Below the pieces are notes generated by a model that saw nothing but the letters and a program-made list of their open reading frames with translations, was not told where the DNA came from and did not search any database. From the NCBI GenBank assembly GCA_035547755.1, contig DASZUG010000014.1, forward strand, positions 62,001 to 126,000: a stretch of 64,000 nt of DNA, in the 5' to 3' direction. The position numbers and the translations under genes are program-made. Of the stretch, positions 8,705 through 17,628 are shown in pieces (within the stretch, counting starts at the first letter, position 1; every line of letters begins with the position of its first letter). Origin of the DNA: Mesorhizobium_L sp035547755 (GTDB lineage Bacteria > Pseudomonadota > Alphaproteobacteria > Rhizobiales > Rhizobiaceae).

Positions 8705-9901
8705 CTACGCCTTTTTGAGGACTTCCACCCCCGGAAGCGCCTTGCCTTCCATCCATTCCAGGAAGGCGCCGCCTGCCGTCGAGATGTAGGTGAAATCGTC
8801 GGCGACCCCGGCATGATTGAGCGCCGAAACCGTATCGCCGCCACCGGCTACCGAGACGAGTTTGCCCGCTTTCGTCCGTTCCGCCGCGTGTCTGGCGACG
8901 GCGACCGTGGCTCGGTCGAACGGTTCGATCTCGAAAGCGCCGAGCGGGCCATTCCAGACGATCGTCGCCGCGCGGTCGATCCAGGCATCGATCGCCTCGA
9001 CCGTTTTCGGGCCGAGATCGAGGATCATCCGGTCGCCGGGAACCTTGTCCACGCCGACCGTCTCGCTCGCCGCGCCGGCCTTGAATTCCCGCGCGACAAC
9101 CACATCCGTCGGCAGGACGATCGCGCAGCCCGCCGTCGCCGCCTCCATCATGATCTGCTTGGCGGTGCCGGCCAGATCGTGCTCGCAGAGCGACTTTGCG
9201 ACATCGGCGCCACGCGCCGCCAGGAAGGTGTTCGCCATGCCGCCGCCGATCACCAGCGCATCGACCTTTTTGACGAGATTCATGAGGAGGTCGATCTTGG
9301 TCGAGACCTTCGCGCCGCCCACGAGGGCGACGACCGGCTTGGCGGGATTGCCGAGTCCCTTTTCGAGCGCTTCCAACTCCGCCTGCATTGTCCGGCCGGC
9401 ATAGGCCGGCAGGAGATGCGCCAGCCCCTCCGTCGAGGCGTGAGCGCGATGCGCGGCGGAAAAGGCGTCATTCACATAGAGATCGCCATTGGCCGCGAGC
9501 GCCTTGGTGAAAGCCGGATCGTTCTTCTCCTCTCCCTTGTGGAAGCGGGTGTTCTCCAGAAGAAGCACGTCACCGTCGTTCAGACCGGAGACGGCCGCTT
9601 CCGCGTCCTTGCCGATACAGTCGGCGGCGAAGCTGATTTTTTTGCCCAGACTATGCTCCATCGCGCCGGCGATGGGTTTCAGCGACAACGATGGGTCGGG
9701 GCCGTCCTTCGGCCGGCCGAAATGCGCCAGCAGGATGACCTTCGCGCCCTTATCCGAAAGTTCGCGAATGGTCGGCACGACACGCTCGATGCGGGTCGCG
9801 TCCGTTATCTTGCCATCCTTCACCGGAACGTTGAGGTCGACCCGGACAAGCACGCGCTTTCCCTTCACGTCGGCATCGTCGAGGGTACGGAAAGCGGTCA
9901 T
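8705..9901 (-). CDS. pgk: Phosphoglycerate kinase
   Basis: This 398-residue cytoplasmic enzyme transfers phosphate between 1,3-bisphosphoglycerate and ADP. The family landmarks are present: RVDLNVP near residue 20, HFGRP, the hinge sequence GGAKVSTKI and the nucleotide loop GGGDT near residue 355. The length is typical. An AAGGAG ribosome-binding site precedes the ATG. It is followed by the class I aldolase on the same strand. In many related genomes gap or tkt lies upstream; here a Liv-type transporter is divergent instead. Confidence 0.97.
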   Translation of the reverse strand: MTAFRTLDDADVKGKRVLVRVDLNVPVKDGKITDATRIERVVPTIRELSDKGAKVILLAHFGRPKDGPDPSLSLKPIAGAMEHSLGKKISFAADCIGKDAEAAVSGLNDGDVLLLENTRFHKGEEKNDPAFTKALAANGDLYVNDAFSAAHRAHASTEGLAHLLPAYAGRTMQAELEALEKGLGNPAKPVVALVGGAKVSTKIDLLMNLVKKVDALVIGGGMANTFLAARGADVAKSLCEHDLAGTAKQIMMEAATAGCAIVLPTDVVVAREFKAGAASETVGVDKVPGDRMILDLGPKTVEAIDAWIDRAATIVWNGPLGAFEIEPFDRATVAVARHAAERTKAGKLVSVAGGGDTVSALNHAGVADDFTYISTAGGAFLEWMEGKALPGVEVLKKA

Positions 9902-10379
9902 GGCAAATCTCCTTGGCTGCGTGAACGCGTCAGGCCGATGGCGCCCTGAAGCATCTCTCGTGTCGGATTCTCATCTCAGATTCGCGGCGACAATAGAGCA
10001 TCGCGCCCGGAAGAAAAGCCAATCCATGCGCCTGTCTTGCTCCGTAAGGAGGCGCTTTCCCGACGCGGCAGCTGCCGATCGTGGATGCTGGGATCGGAAG
10101 GGGAAAAATTCCGATTCACATTGTCTAAAACTCATTATGTACTATAGTCGCGCAAATGGGCGCTATACGAACGTTCTTCCCGCGTCAGGAATGGCTTGGC
10201 ATGGAGGTCCGCTTCGTTCATAGAAAAGAGACATGACCGGTCGGCGAAAGGCCAAACTTCGATAATGAAGAGCGATAGATCGGAATTGTAAATGTCGGTC
10301 GGGAGGCGGATGCCTATCTCCAGACAGACGGGGAACCACGAAGCTCGATTGGTCGAGCAAGGCACATGGGAGGCTTAAA
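9902..10379. other. Divergent intergenic region, no gene seen
   Basis: These 478 bases separate pgk (minus) from the Liv-type binding-protein gene (plus). No credible coding frame is seen. It contains the promoter described at 10121-10148 and, immediately downstream of that, a sequence also found in front of the Rieske oxygenase gene. A good ribosome-binding site (GGGAGG) lies just before 10380. Confidence 0.6.
10121..10148 (+). promoter_or_regulatory. Sigma-70-like promoter for the Liv-type transporter operon
   Basis: TTGTCT (10121-10126), a 16-base spacer and TATAGT (10143-10148) make a good housekeeping promoter pointing at the transporter operon. Right after the -10, TCGCGCAAATG (10148-10158) closely matches sequences after the -10 of the Rieske oxygenase promoter, suggesting a shared operator. 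Confidence 0.55.
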
Positions 10380-11552
10380 ATGAATATTCTTGGACGCTTG
10401 TCCGTCGCGTTGATCGCAAGCGCGCTTGCGTCGGCGGCGCATGCCGACACCATAAAGATTGGGGTGATTGGAACCATGTCGGGTCCCTTCGCCCTTTACG
10501 GCCAGAATTTCAAATGGGGCATCGACGCCTGGGTAGCCCAGCATGGCGACAAGGTCGGCGACCACAAGGTCGAGTTCATCTACCGCGACGAGGAGAAGCC
10601 GGATCCGGCGAAGTCCAAGGCGCTGGCGCAGGAACTGATCGTCAAGGACAAGGTGCAATATCTGGCCGGCATGTATTTCACGCCCGACGCGATGGCCGTG
10701 GCGCCGCTGCTCGAGCGCGGCAAGGTGCCGCTGGTGGTCATGAATGCCGCGACATCCTCCATCACGGAGAAGAGTCCCTATATCGTGCGCACCTCCTTCA
10801 CCATGTGGCAGAACACCGTGCCGGCCGCCCAAGTCGCCCATGACATGGGCTCGAAAAAAGCCGCGATCGCGGTGAGCGATTATGGTCCCGGCCATGACGC
10901 CGACGCCGCTTTCAAGGCGACGTTCGAAAAGCTCGGCGGCAAGGTGGTGGAAGAGATCAAGATGCCGCTCAGCACCACCGATTTCGGACCGCTCATGCAG
11001 AAGATCAAGGATTCCGGCGCCGATACCATTTTCGCCTTCCTTCCTTCCGGGCCGGCGACGCTCTCCTTCGTCAAAGCCTATATCGACAACGGCCTGAAGG
11101 CCGCGGGCGTGAAGATGATTTCCACCGGGGACGTCATGACGGAACCGGATCTGCCGGCGCTCGGTGACGCCGGGCTCGGAATCCTTTCGACCTATCATTA
11201 CTCGGTCTCGCACGATTCTCCGGAAAACAAGGCCTTCCTGGAGGAGATGAAAAAGGTCGGGGCCGAGCCCGGCAAGATCACCATGACCTCGGTCGCGGCT
11301 TATGACGGCGCGCGCGTCATCTACAAGATGATCGAAGCGACCGACGGCAAGCAGGAGCCCGCCAAGGCGATCAAGGCGGTCGAGGGGATGAGTTGGACGA
11401 GTCCGCGCGGCCCCGTCTCCATCGATCCCAAGACCCGTCACATCACGCAGAATGTGTATCTGCGCGAAGTGGCGAAGGTCGACGGCGAATACATCAACAA
11501 GGAAACCAGGACGTTCGAGGCCCAGCCCGATTGGGGTCTTGAAAAGAAATAG
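10380..11552 (+). CDS. Branched-chain-amino-acid-type ABC transporter substrate-binding protein
   Basis: This 390-residue periplasmic binding protein of the LivJ/type-1 periplasmic-binding fold has a 22-residue Sec signal peptide ending AHA before DTIKIG. The mature N-terminus IGVIGTMSGPFALYGQ is typical for the family. It begins a five-gene transporter with LivH, LivM, LivG and LivF homologues. Such transporters in soil alphaproteobacteria often import aromatic acids, amides or urea rather than leucine. The Rieske oxygenase behind this operon suggests an aromatic or cyclic ligand, but this is inference. Confidence 0.9.
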   Translation: MNILGRLSVALIASALASAAHADTIKIGVIGTMSGPFALYGQNFKWGIDAWVAQHGDKVGDHKVEFIYRDEEKPDPAKSKALAQELIVKDKVQYLAGMYFTPDAMAVAPLLERGKVPLVVMNAATSSITEKSPYIVRTSFTMWQNTVPAAQVAHDMGSKKAAIAVSDYGPGHDADAAFKATFEKLGGKVVEEIKMPLSTTDFGPLMQKIKDSGADTIFAFLPSGPATLSFVKAYIDNGLKAAGVKMISTGDVMTEPDLPALGDAGLGILSTYHYSVSHDSPENKAFLEEMKKVGAEPGKITMTSVAAYDGARVIYKMIEATDGKQEPAKAIKAVEGMSWTSPRGPVSIDPKTRHITQNVYLREVAKVDGEYINKETRTFEAQPDWGLEKK

Positions 11553-11709
11553 TCTTGCCCGATCCTCGCCCCTCTTCGGAAGCGGCGGGGATCGTTCCGT
11601 ATTGAACCGATTTCGACCGCGAGTCTCCGATGGATCGATCCCGTGGCTTCCGCCCGATGCGGCGTCCGCAGACTGGTCCTGACGGGCATGCCGCGAAGCG
11701 GGCGATCCG

Positions 11710-12576
11710 ATGACGACGATCCTCAGTATCGCCATCGACGCGCTGGCCTTCGGGATGGTGCTGTTCATCATCTCGGTCGGCCTGTCGGTCATGATGGGCC
11801 TCGTGCGGGTGGTCAATCTGGCGCATGGCGCTTTCGCGATGATCGGCGGCTATATCGCCTCCACCATGCTGGTCGATACGGGCGCCGGATTCGCTTTATC
11901 GCTCCTTGTCGCCGTCGCCGGCACGATCGCGATCCTGATGCCGGTTGAATATCTGCTTTACCGGCGCATCTACCGGAACGCCGACGCCTTCACGCAGATC
12001 CTCATGACGATCGGCCTCACCTTCCTGATCATCGGCATCGCCAATTCCGCCTTCGGCCCGACCTCGAAGCCGATCCCGCTTCCCGCTGCGCTGAGCGGTC
12101 CGCTCGACATCGGCTTCCGCTCGGTGCCGGCGCATTATCTGCTGGTGATCGGCTGCGGCGCGCTGACGGCGCTGGCGCTCTGGTTCATCCTGGAAAAGAC
12201 GCAGTTCGGCACGAGGATAAGGGCCTCCGTGGACAATGCGGCGATGGCCGAGGCGCTCGGCATACGCACGGAAATCCTCTATGCCGCCGCCTTCGCGCTT
12301 GCCGTGGGGCTTGCCGCGCTGGGCGGTGTTCTCGGAGCGCAATTGCTGCCGATCGAACCCTATTATGCGCTGCGCTACATGGTGGTCTTTCTCGTCGTCG
12401 TTTCGGTCGGCGGCGCCGGATCCATCCTCGGCGCTATCGCCGCCTCGCTCATCCTCGGACTCGCCAGCACGCTCGGAAAATATCTGGCCCCCGAATATGG
12501 CGACTTCTTCTTCTATCTGACGGTCATCCTCGTCGTGTTCATCTTTCCCCACGGTCTGCTCGGAGCCAGGGAGTGA
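11710..12576 (+). CDS. LivH-type ABC transporter permease
   Basis: This 288-residue inner-membrane permease of the branched-chain amino acid (HAAT) family has about eight hydrophobic segments. It shows the characteristic FGMVLFIISVGLSVMMGL and MVVFLVVVSVGGAGSILGA regions. It follows the binding-protein gene after a 157-base gap. Its stop overlaps the GTG start of the next permease (GTGA), so the two are translationally coupled. Confidence 0.9.
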   Translation: MTTILSIAIDALAFGMVLFIISVGLSVMMGLVRVVNLAHGAFAMIGGYIASTMLVDTGAGFALSLLVAVAGTIAILMPVEYLLYRRIYRNADAFTQILMTIGLTFLIIGIANSAFGPTSKPIPLPAALSGPLDIGFRSVPAHYLLVIGCGALTALALWFILEKTQFGTRIRASVDNAAMAEALGIRTEILYAAAFALAVGLAALGGVLGAQLLPIEPYYALRYMVVFLVVVSVGGAGSILGAIAASLILGLASTLGKYLAPEYGDFFFYLTVILVVFIFPHGLLGARE

Positions 12577-13580
12577 CAGGGACAGCCGCCAGCAGAAGCA
12601 AAGGGCTTTCGAGCCTGCCCGACTGGGTTCGGGGCGAGGCGGCGGCACTGGCGCTCGTGGCAGCCTTCGCGCTAATCGGCTATGGCCTTTTCCCGGACGA
12701 CCTGGCGCTCCTGACTCGCATCATCGCGATCGCCTGCCTCGTGCTGTCGCTCGATCTCGTCATGGGCTATTGCGGCGTGATCACGCTCGGCCAGGCGGCG
12801 CTTTACGGAACGAGCGCCTATGCGGTCGGCAACGCTTGCATCGCCGGCATCACGGACCCGGTCGCTCTTTTGGGCGTCGGCATTGTCGCGGGCGCGCTCA
12901 CCGGCATCGTTTCGGGCATGCTGATCACACGCTTCTCCGGCCTGCCGCAACTGGTCATATCGATCGCCTTCGGCCAACTTGTCGCGGCGCTGGCGAACAA
13001 GCTTTCGGCATTCACGGGCGGCAGCGACGGCCTGTCGGGCATAACGCCCTCCGCTCTTTTCGGAGTCTTCGATTTCGATCTCGTCGGCAATACGTCGTTC
13101 GGTTTCTCCCTGGCGGTGCTGGGGATCGTGATGATGCTCTTGTTGCGCTTCGTTCGCTCGCCCTTCGGCCTGATGTGCCGCGGCATCAGGGATGACGCAC
13201 TGAGGGCACGGATGATCGGCACTTCCATTTATCCCAGGCTGATCGCCATGTATGCCGTGTCAGGCGCGGTTGCCGGCGTCGGCGGCGCCCTCTCGGCGAT
13301 CAATGTCGGTGTCGTCGGTCTCGACAGCGTCAGCTTCGAGCTTTCCGCCGAAGCGCTGGTCATGCTCGTGGTCGGCGGCGCCGGAAGCCTCTGGGGGGCG
13401 CTTTTCGGGGCGATCCTCTTCCAGATCTTCCAGCATATCGTCGGGGCGGCGAGCCCGTTCCAATGGATGACCATCGTCGGCCTCGTGCTGGTGGCAATCA
13501 CCCTCTTCGCGCCGAAGGGCCTCTACAGCGTGATCCGGCGCGGGCTGATGAAGATCGGCCGATCGCGGGTGCCGTCATGA
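12573..13580 (+). CDS. LivM-type ABC transporter permease
   Basis: This is the second membrane subunit, 335 residues, with about nine to ten hydrophobic segments. It carries the LivM-type sequence LVMGYCGVITLGQAALYG and the late VVGGAGSLWGALFGA. It starts at a GTG that overlaps the previous stop codon and ends with TGA overlapping the ATG of the ATPase gene. These four-base overlaps indicate a tightly coupled operon. It pairs with the upstream LivH-type protein to form the pore. Confidence 0.9.
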   Translation: MTGTAASRSKGLSSLPDWVRGEAAALALVAAFALIGYGLFPDDLALLTRIIAIACLVLSLDLVMGYCGVITLGQAALYGTSAYAVGNACIAGITDPVALLGVGIVAGALTGIVSGMLITRFSGLPQLVISIAFGQLVAALANKLSAFTGGSDGLSGITPSALFGVFDFDLVGNTSFGFSLAVLGIVMMLLLRFVRSPFGLMCRGIRDDALRARMIGTSIYPRLIAMYAVSGAVAGVGGALSAINVGVVGLDSVSFELSAEALVMLVVGGAGSLWGALFGAILFQIFQHIVGAASPFQWMTIVGLVLVAITLFAPKGLYSVIRRGLMKIGRSRVPS

Positions 13581-14347
13581 CGGATTTGCTGCGGCTTGCC
13601 GACGTCCAGATGGCCTTCGGCGGTTTGAGGGTGACGCAGGACGTGTCGTTCACGCTTCGGGCCGGCGACCGGGTCGGGCTGATCGGCCCGAACGGCGCGG
13701 GCAAGACGACACTGGTCAATCTGGTGACAGGCAATCTGCGTCCGACCGCAGGCCGCATCCTGCTTCAGAACGAGGACATCACGCATTCCAGCATAGCGCA
13801 CCGCGTGCGGCACGGCCTGGTGCGGACGTTCCAGATCACCCGCCTTTTCAGGACGCTGACCGTCGCCGACAACGTTGCCCTGCCGGTGCTGCAGCGACGC
13901 GGCCTCGCCAGCCGCGTCATGTCATCGGCGACGGAACGACCGGAGGTACGTGCCGAATGGATGGAGATCCTTGGCCTCCTCGGTCTCGAGAAGCGGGCCT
14001 ATGACCCGATCGACGTGCTGGCCTATGGCGAGCAGCGCCTGGTCGAAATCGCGATCGCTCTTGCCTTGAAGCCGAAGGTTCTTCTCCTCGACGAGCCCGC
14101 GGCCGGCGTGCCGCACGAGGAATCGCACAGGGTGCTCGACGCCATCGCGGCTCTTCCCCGCGACATTGCGATCCTGATGATCGAGCACGATATCGATCTC
14201 GTCTTCCGTTTTGCGAACAGAGTGCTCGTGCTCGCCAATGGCGCGCTGATCTTCGAGGGATCGCCGAAGGAAGCCACGCTCGACGATCGCGTGAGAAGCG
14301 CCTATCTGGGGAGCTACGCCGATGCGCGCCGTCCCGCTCAGGGTTGA
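13577..14347 (+). CDS. LivG-type ABC transporter ATP-binding protein
   Basis: This 256-residue ATPase has Walker A GPNGAGKT (38-45), the family's degenerate signature YGEQR, and Walker B LLLDEP followed by AAGVPHEE. The start at 13577 is chosen from the ATGA overlap with the preceding stop; the frame extends further upstream but only antiparallel to the previous gene's end. The C-terminus overlaps the next ATPase gene by 26 bases. LivG and LivF form the ATPase heterodimer in this transporter family. Confidence 0.9.
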   Translation: MTDLLRLADVQMAFGGLRVTQDVSFTLRAGDRVGLIGPNGAGKTTLVNLVTGNLRPTAGRILLQNEDITHSSIAHRVRHGLVRTFQITRLFRTLTVADNVALPVLQRRGLASRVMSSATERPEVRAEWMEILGLLGLEKRAYDPIDVLAYGEQRLVEIAIALALKPKVLLLDEPAAGVPHEESHRVLDAIAALPRDIAILMIEHDIDLVFRFANRVLVLANGALIFEGSPKEATLDDRVRSAYLGSYADARRPAQG

Positions 14348-15035
14348 CGACCTCACGGCAGGCTACGGCCGGACAGAGGTGATCTCGCATGTCGGCTTCG
14401 ACGTGCCGGCGGGAGGCCGCACCCTCGTGCTTGGCCGCAACGGCGTCGGCAAGACGACCCTTCTCGCCTCGCTGATGGGCCTTTGCACGCAACATGGCGG
14501 GACGATCCGGCTGGGCGACGAGGATCTGTCGGGCAGGAAGACCTCCCGCCGGGCGATGCTCGGAATGGGCTATGTGCCGCAGACGCGCGACATCTTCCGT
14601 TCGCTGACGGTCGAGCAGAATCTGAGCACCGGCATCCGCTCCGGCAGCGATGCCCGGCTCGAAGAGGCGTACAACATGTTCCCCCGCCTTGCCGAGCGTC
14701 GCCGCAATCTTGGCGGCCAGCTTTCCGGCGGCGAGCAGCAAATGCTCTCCATCGCCCGCACATTGTTGGGACAGCCATCGGTCCTGCTGCTCGATGAACC
14801 GCTGGAGGGGCTGGCGCCGATCATCTGTGACGAATTGATGGCGACCATCTCGGACCTCTGTTCCTCGCGAGCGATCACGATCATTCTCGTGGAACAGCAG
14901 ATCGAACGCGCTCTGGCGTTCGGAGAACACGCGCTGATCATCGAGAAGGGCCAGATTGCGTGGGAAGGAGCGGTGGCTGCCCTGAAGGCCGATCATACGC
15001 TCATCGAGACCTATCTCGGTGTGGGAATCAGGTGA
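14322..15035 (+). CDS. LivF-type ABC transporter ATP-binding protein
   Basis: This second ATPase subunit, 237 residues, has GRNGVGKTT as Walker A, LSGGEQQML as signature and LLLDEPLEGLAP as Walker B. The LivF-specific EGLAP sequence distinguishes it from LivG. It overlaps the end of the livG-type gene by 26 bases and closes the transporter operon. The Rieske oxygenase follows after 179 bases with its own promoter. Confidence 0.92.
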   Translation: MRAVPLRVDDLTAGYGRTEVISHVGFDVPAGGRTLVLGRNGVGKTTLLASLMGLCTQHGGTIRLGDEDLSGRKTSRRAMLGMGYVPQTRDIFRSLTVEQNLSTGIRSGSDARLEEAYNMFPRLAERRRNLGGQLSGGEQQMLSIARTLLGQPSVLLLDEPLEGLAPIICDELMATISDLCSSRAITIILVEQQIERALAFGEHALIIEKGQIAWEGAVAALKADHTLIETYLGVGIR

Positions 15036-15079
15036 TGCGATTGCACAAGCGCGGGGGGTAGCCTGAACGCAGAAAGCTA

Positions 15080-15107
15080 TTGACCCGAAAGATAGTGTAA
15101 ATATAAT
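15080..15107 (+). promoter_or_regulatory. Strong sigma-70-like promoter before the Rieske oxygenase gene
   Basis: TTGACC (15080-15085), a 16-base spacer and a perfect TATAAT (15102-15107) point at the oxygenase gene. Behind the -10 lie two copies of a TCGCGCA-type sequence (15107 and 15127) flanking GTTCGA, giving an imperfect palindrome. That is a plausible operator that would block transcription when occupied. Confidence 0.65.
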
Positions 15108-15214
15108 CGCGCATATGTTCGAATATCGCGCAATATGGCGACGAGTGGCACTTAACCACATTGTTGCGTGCGGCGGATAACCAACCTCGGTAAAGCCAGG
15201 GAGGAACCCAAGCC

Positions 15215-16573
15215 ATGATGAGCCAGGAACAGAACGATCTGATCACCCGCACCGGCCCGGCTGATCCGGCAGGCAAGCTGATGCGCCGATACTGGCAGCC
15301 GGCGGCGCTCGTCGACGAACTGGATGGGCCGAGGCCGGTCAAGGCGGTGAAGCTTCTGGGCGAGAATTTCGTTCTCTTCCGCGACGAGACGGGCGCCTAT
15401 GGCCTGCTCGACCGCGATTGCCCGCATCGGGGCGCTGACCTCGCCTTCGGCCGGCTGGAGAATGGCGGCTTGAGATGCGCGTTCCACGGCTGGCTTTTCG
15501 ACAAGGACGGACAATGTCTCGAGACGCCGGCCGAGCCGGAAGGCTCGAACCTCTGCAGGAACATCCGGCAGCGCGCCTTTCCGGTCGTCGAGCGCAGCGG
15601 CATAATCTGGGCCTATCTCGGCGAGGGCGAGCCTCCCGCCTTTCCGGAGATCGACTGCTTCGTCGCGCCGGAGCCCTACACTTTCGCATTCAAGGGCCTG
15701 ATCGAATGCAACTGGCTGCAGGCGCTCGAAGTGGGTATTGATCCGGCGCATGCCTCCTTCCTGCATCGCTTTTTCCACGATGAGGATCCGAAGGCCGGCT
15801 ATGGCAAGCAGTTCCGCGCCGCCTCGGCGGACAGCGATCTGCCGATGACCAGGATTTTGCGCGAATATGACCGGCCGATCATCAATGTCGAGCGCACCGA
15901 ATACGGTATGCGGCTGATCGCGCTTCGTCAGATCGACGGGGAGCGCACGCATGTCCGCGTCACCAACCAGCTTTTCCCGCATGGCTTCGTCATTCCGATG
16001 AGCGGCGACATGACGATCACGCAATGGCATGTGCCGGTCGATGACGAAACCTGCTACTGGTACGCGATCTTCACCAGCTATGGCGCGCCCGTCGACAAGC
16101 AGAAGATGCGCGACCAGCGGCTCGAACTCTACGAGTTGCCGCTCTACGTTTCACGCAGGAACAAGACGAACGATTACGGTTTCGACCCGCATGAGCAGGC
16201 GACGGAGACCTATACCGGCATGGGCCTCGACATCAACGTCCACGACCAATGGGCGGTCGAATCAATGGGCCGCATCCAGAACCGCACGCGCGAGCATCTC
16301 GGCCAGTCGGACAAGGCCATCATCCAGTACAGGCGTCTCCTGAAGCAGGAGATCGAAAAGGCCGTCTCGGGCGGCAAGCCGCTCCTTGTCCTCGACGAAG
16401 CGCATGCGCGGTCGATCCAGGGCCCGGCGACGATGGACGGCATCGGGCCGACGCGCGGATGGGAGATCTACTGGATGGAGGTCGATGTGAAGCGGCGGCG
16501 GGCGGCGCCCTGGGCGGCGCCGGTGCCGGAAGAGATCACGACGAGACTGCCGCACCTCTCGGCGGCGGAGTAG
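15215..16573 (+). CDS. Rieske non-heme iron ring-hydroxylating oxygenase, large subunit
   Basis: This 452-residue oxygenase alpha subunit resembles the phthalate 4,5-dioxygenase group. The Rieske 2Fe-2S ligands are Cys69, His71, Cys88 and His91 (CPHRGADL and CAFHGW). The mononuclear-iron region reads GIDPAHASFLH, with bridging Asp176 and iron ligands His179 and His184. It can catalyse hydroxylation, dihydroxylation or N/O-demethylation of a ring compound. Electrons must come from a ferredoxin/reductase, and none is adjacent. The ferredoxin and FAD reductase at 31490-33055 are candidates. There is no beta subunit, as expected for this alpha-only group. The start has a GGGAGGAA ribosome-binding site; two ATGs are adjacent. 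Confidence 0.9.
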   Translation: MMSQEQNDLITRTGPADPAGKLMRRYWQPAALVDELDGPRPVKAVKLLGENFVLFRDETGAYGLLDRDCPHRGADLAFGRLENGGLRCAFHGWLFDKDGQCLETPAEPEGSNLCRNIRQRAFPVVERSGIIWAYLGEGEPPAFPEIDCFVAPEPYTFAFKGLIECNWLQALEVGIDPAHASFLHRFFHDEDPKAGYGKQFRAASADSDLPMTRILREYDRPIINVERTEYGMRLIALRQIDGERTHVRVTNQLFPHGFVIPMSGDMTITQWHVPVDDETCYWYAIFTSYGAPVDKQKMRDQRLELYELPLYVSRRNKTNDYGFDPHEQATETYTGMGLDINVHDQWAVESMGRIQNRTREHLGQSDKAIIQYRRLLKQEIEKAVSGGKPLLVLDEAHARSIQGPATMDGIGPTRGWEIYWMEVDVKRRRAAPWAAPVPEEITTRLPHLSAAE

Positions 16574-16633
16574 CTTTCAGGCGGAATATCCAGGCATAGC
16601 CGCAGGCCGCTCTGGTCGTCGGAACGAGCGATT

Positions 16634-17380
16634 TCAGCTGCCTGGTTTCTGAACCAGGGCGGCGCCGATGATGGGTCCCGGCAGGCCGTTTTTCGTGGCT
16701 TGCAGCAACACGGCGCAGCCGCCGGCGCCTTCCCGTTTCAACACGCTCTCAGGCAGCTCGAAACGGGCAGCCTTTCCGTGCCACATGCCGGCCGTCTGGG
16801 TGGCGATGACGGCGTTGCGGTAGGTGATCGTCTGGCCGCTGTTCTCGCCGCGGACGATCTTGACGCGCCGCGCCGGATCGAAAAACACGAAGACGACATT
16901 GGCTTCCTTTTCCGATCCCCTGGCGTCGCCCGTCTGGACGACGACGCGGTCGCCTTCATAGGTGGCGGAAACATCGACCGTCAGGCCTTCGCCTTTCGCT
17001 TTCAGCTTGTCCAACTCGGCCGTGACCGCATTTCCCTTGGCGCCGTTGACGTCGGTGCGTCCATTGAGCACCGCCTGGGGCGTATAGACGGAGGGAGCGC
17101 CGAACGCCTTGGCGTAGTCGTATTGGCGGTCGGTGTTGCCGCGCGTCGCCAGCGTGTCCTTCCAGCCGAGATAGTCCCAATAATCGACATGATAGGAGAG
17201 GGCGATCACGTCCCCTTTCTCAGCCAGCCGGTTCAGGACCACGTCTGCCGGAGGGCAGGAATTGCAGCCCTGGCTGGTGAAGAGTTCGACAACCCCCAGC
17301 GGCCGCGCCAACGCGTAATGCGAGGCCGTTCCTGCGGCAAGGACCAGGGCTGTGCGAACGAAAAGGGTGCGAAAGTTCAT
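16634..17380 (-). CDS. DUF1223 thioredoxin-like secreted protein
   Basis: The product has 248 residues: an N-terminal signal peptide of about 25 residues (ending YALA) and then a DUF1223 domain with a thioredoxin-like start, VELFTSQGCNSCPPAD. The CxxC pair is Cys39 and Cys42. Family members are periplasmic with unknown roles; a redox function is suggested by the CxxC only. The start at 17380 gives the best signal peptide. It lies behind acnA on the same strand with a hairpin between them. Confidence 0.85.
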   Translation of the reverse strand: MNFRTLFVRTALVLAAGTASHYALARPLGVVELFTSQGCNSCPPADVVLNRLAEKGDVIALSYHVDYWDYLGWKDTLATRGNTDRQYDYAKAFGAPSVYTPQAVLNGRTDVNGAKGNAVTAELDKLKAKGEGLTVDVSATYEGDRVVVQTGDARGSEKEANVVFVFFDPARRVKIVRGENSGQTITYRNAVIATQTAGMWHGKAARFELPESVLKREGAGGCAVLLQATKNGLPGPIIGAALVQKPGS

Positions 17381-17573
17381 GATCGGTGTTTTCCTCGCCG
17401 ACGGGATGGAACCACATCCGGCGCCGGATGACGAGGACAATAAGCGCAGCGCAATTTCAAGAGGAAGTCACGTTGCGGTGAGACTTTCCCGCCGGAATCG
17501 GCCTCGATATGTGAGCGTGGACCCACCCTCCTCACATTCCGTGGAGGAAAGCCCTGTTTTCCGGAAGAAAGAC

Positions 17574-17599
17574 GCCGCCCGGCGGTGGGGCCGGACGGC
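17574..17599 (-). terminator. Hairpin terminator candidate after acnA
   Basis: A GC-rich 10-base-pair stem (one G-T pair) with a 6-base loop lies just downstream of the acnA stop on the minus strand. It is followed in transcript direction by GTCTTTCTTCC. The U-tract is interrupted, so termination strength is uncertain. Confidence 0.5.
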
Positions 17600-17628
17600 G
17601 CGATCAAGTGGTTTGCGATGGAAGCCGA

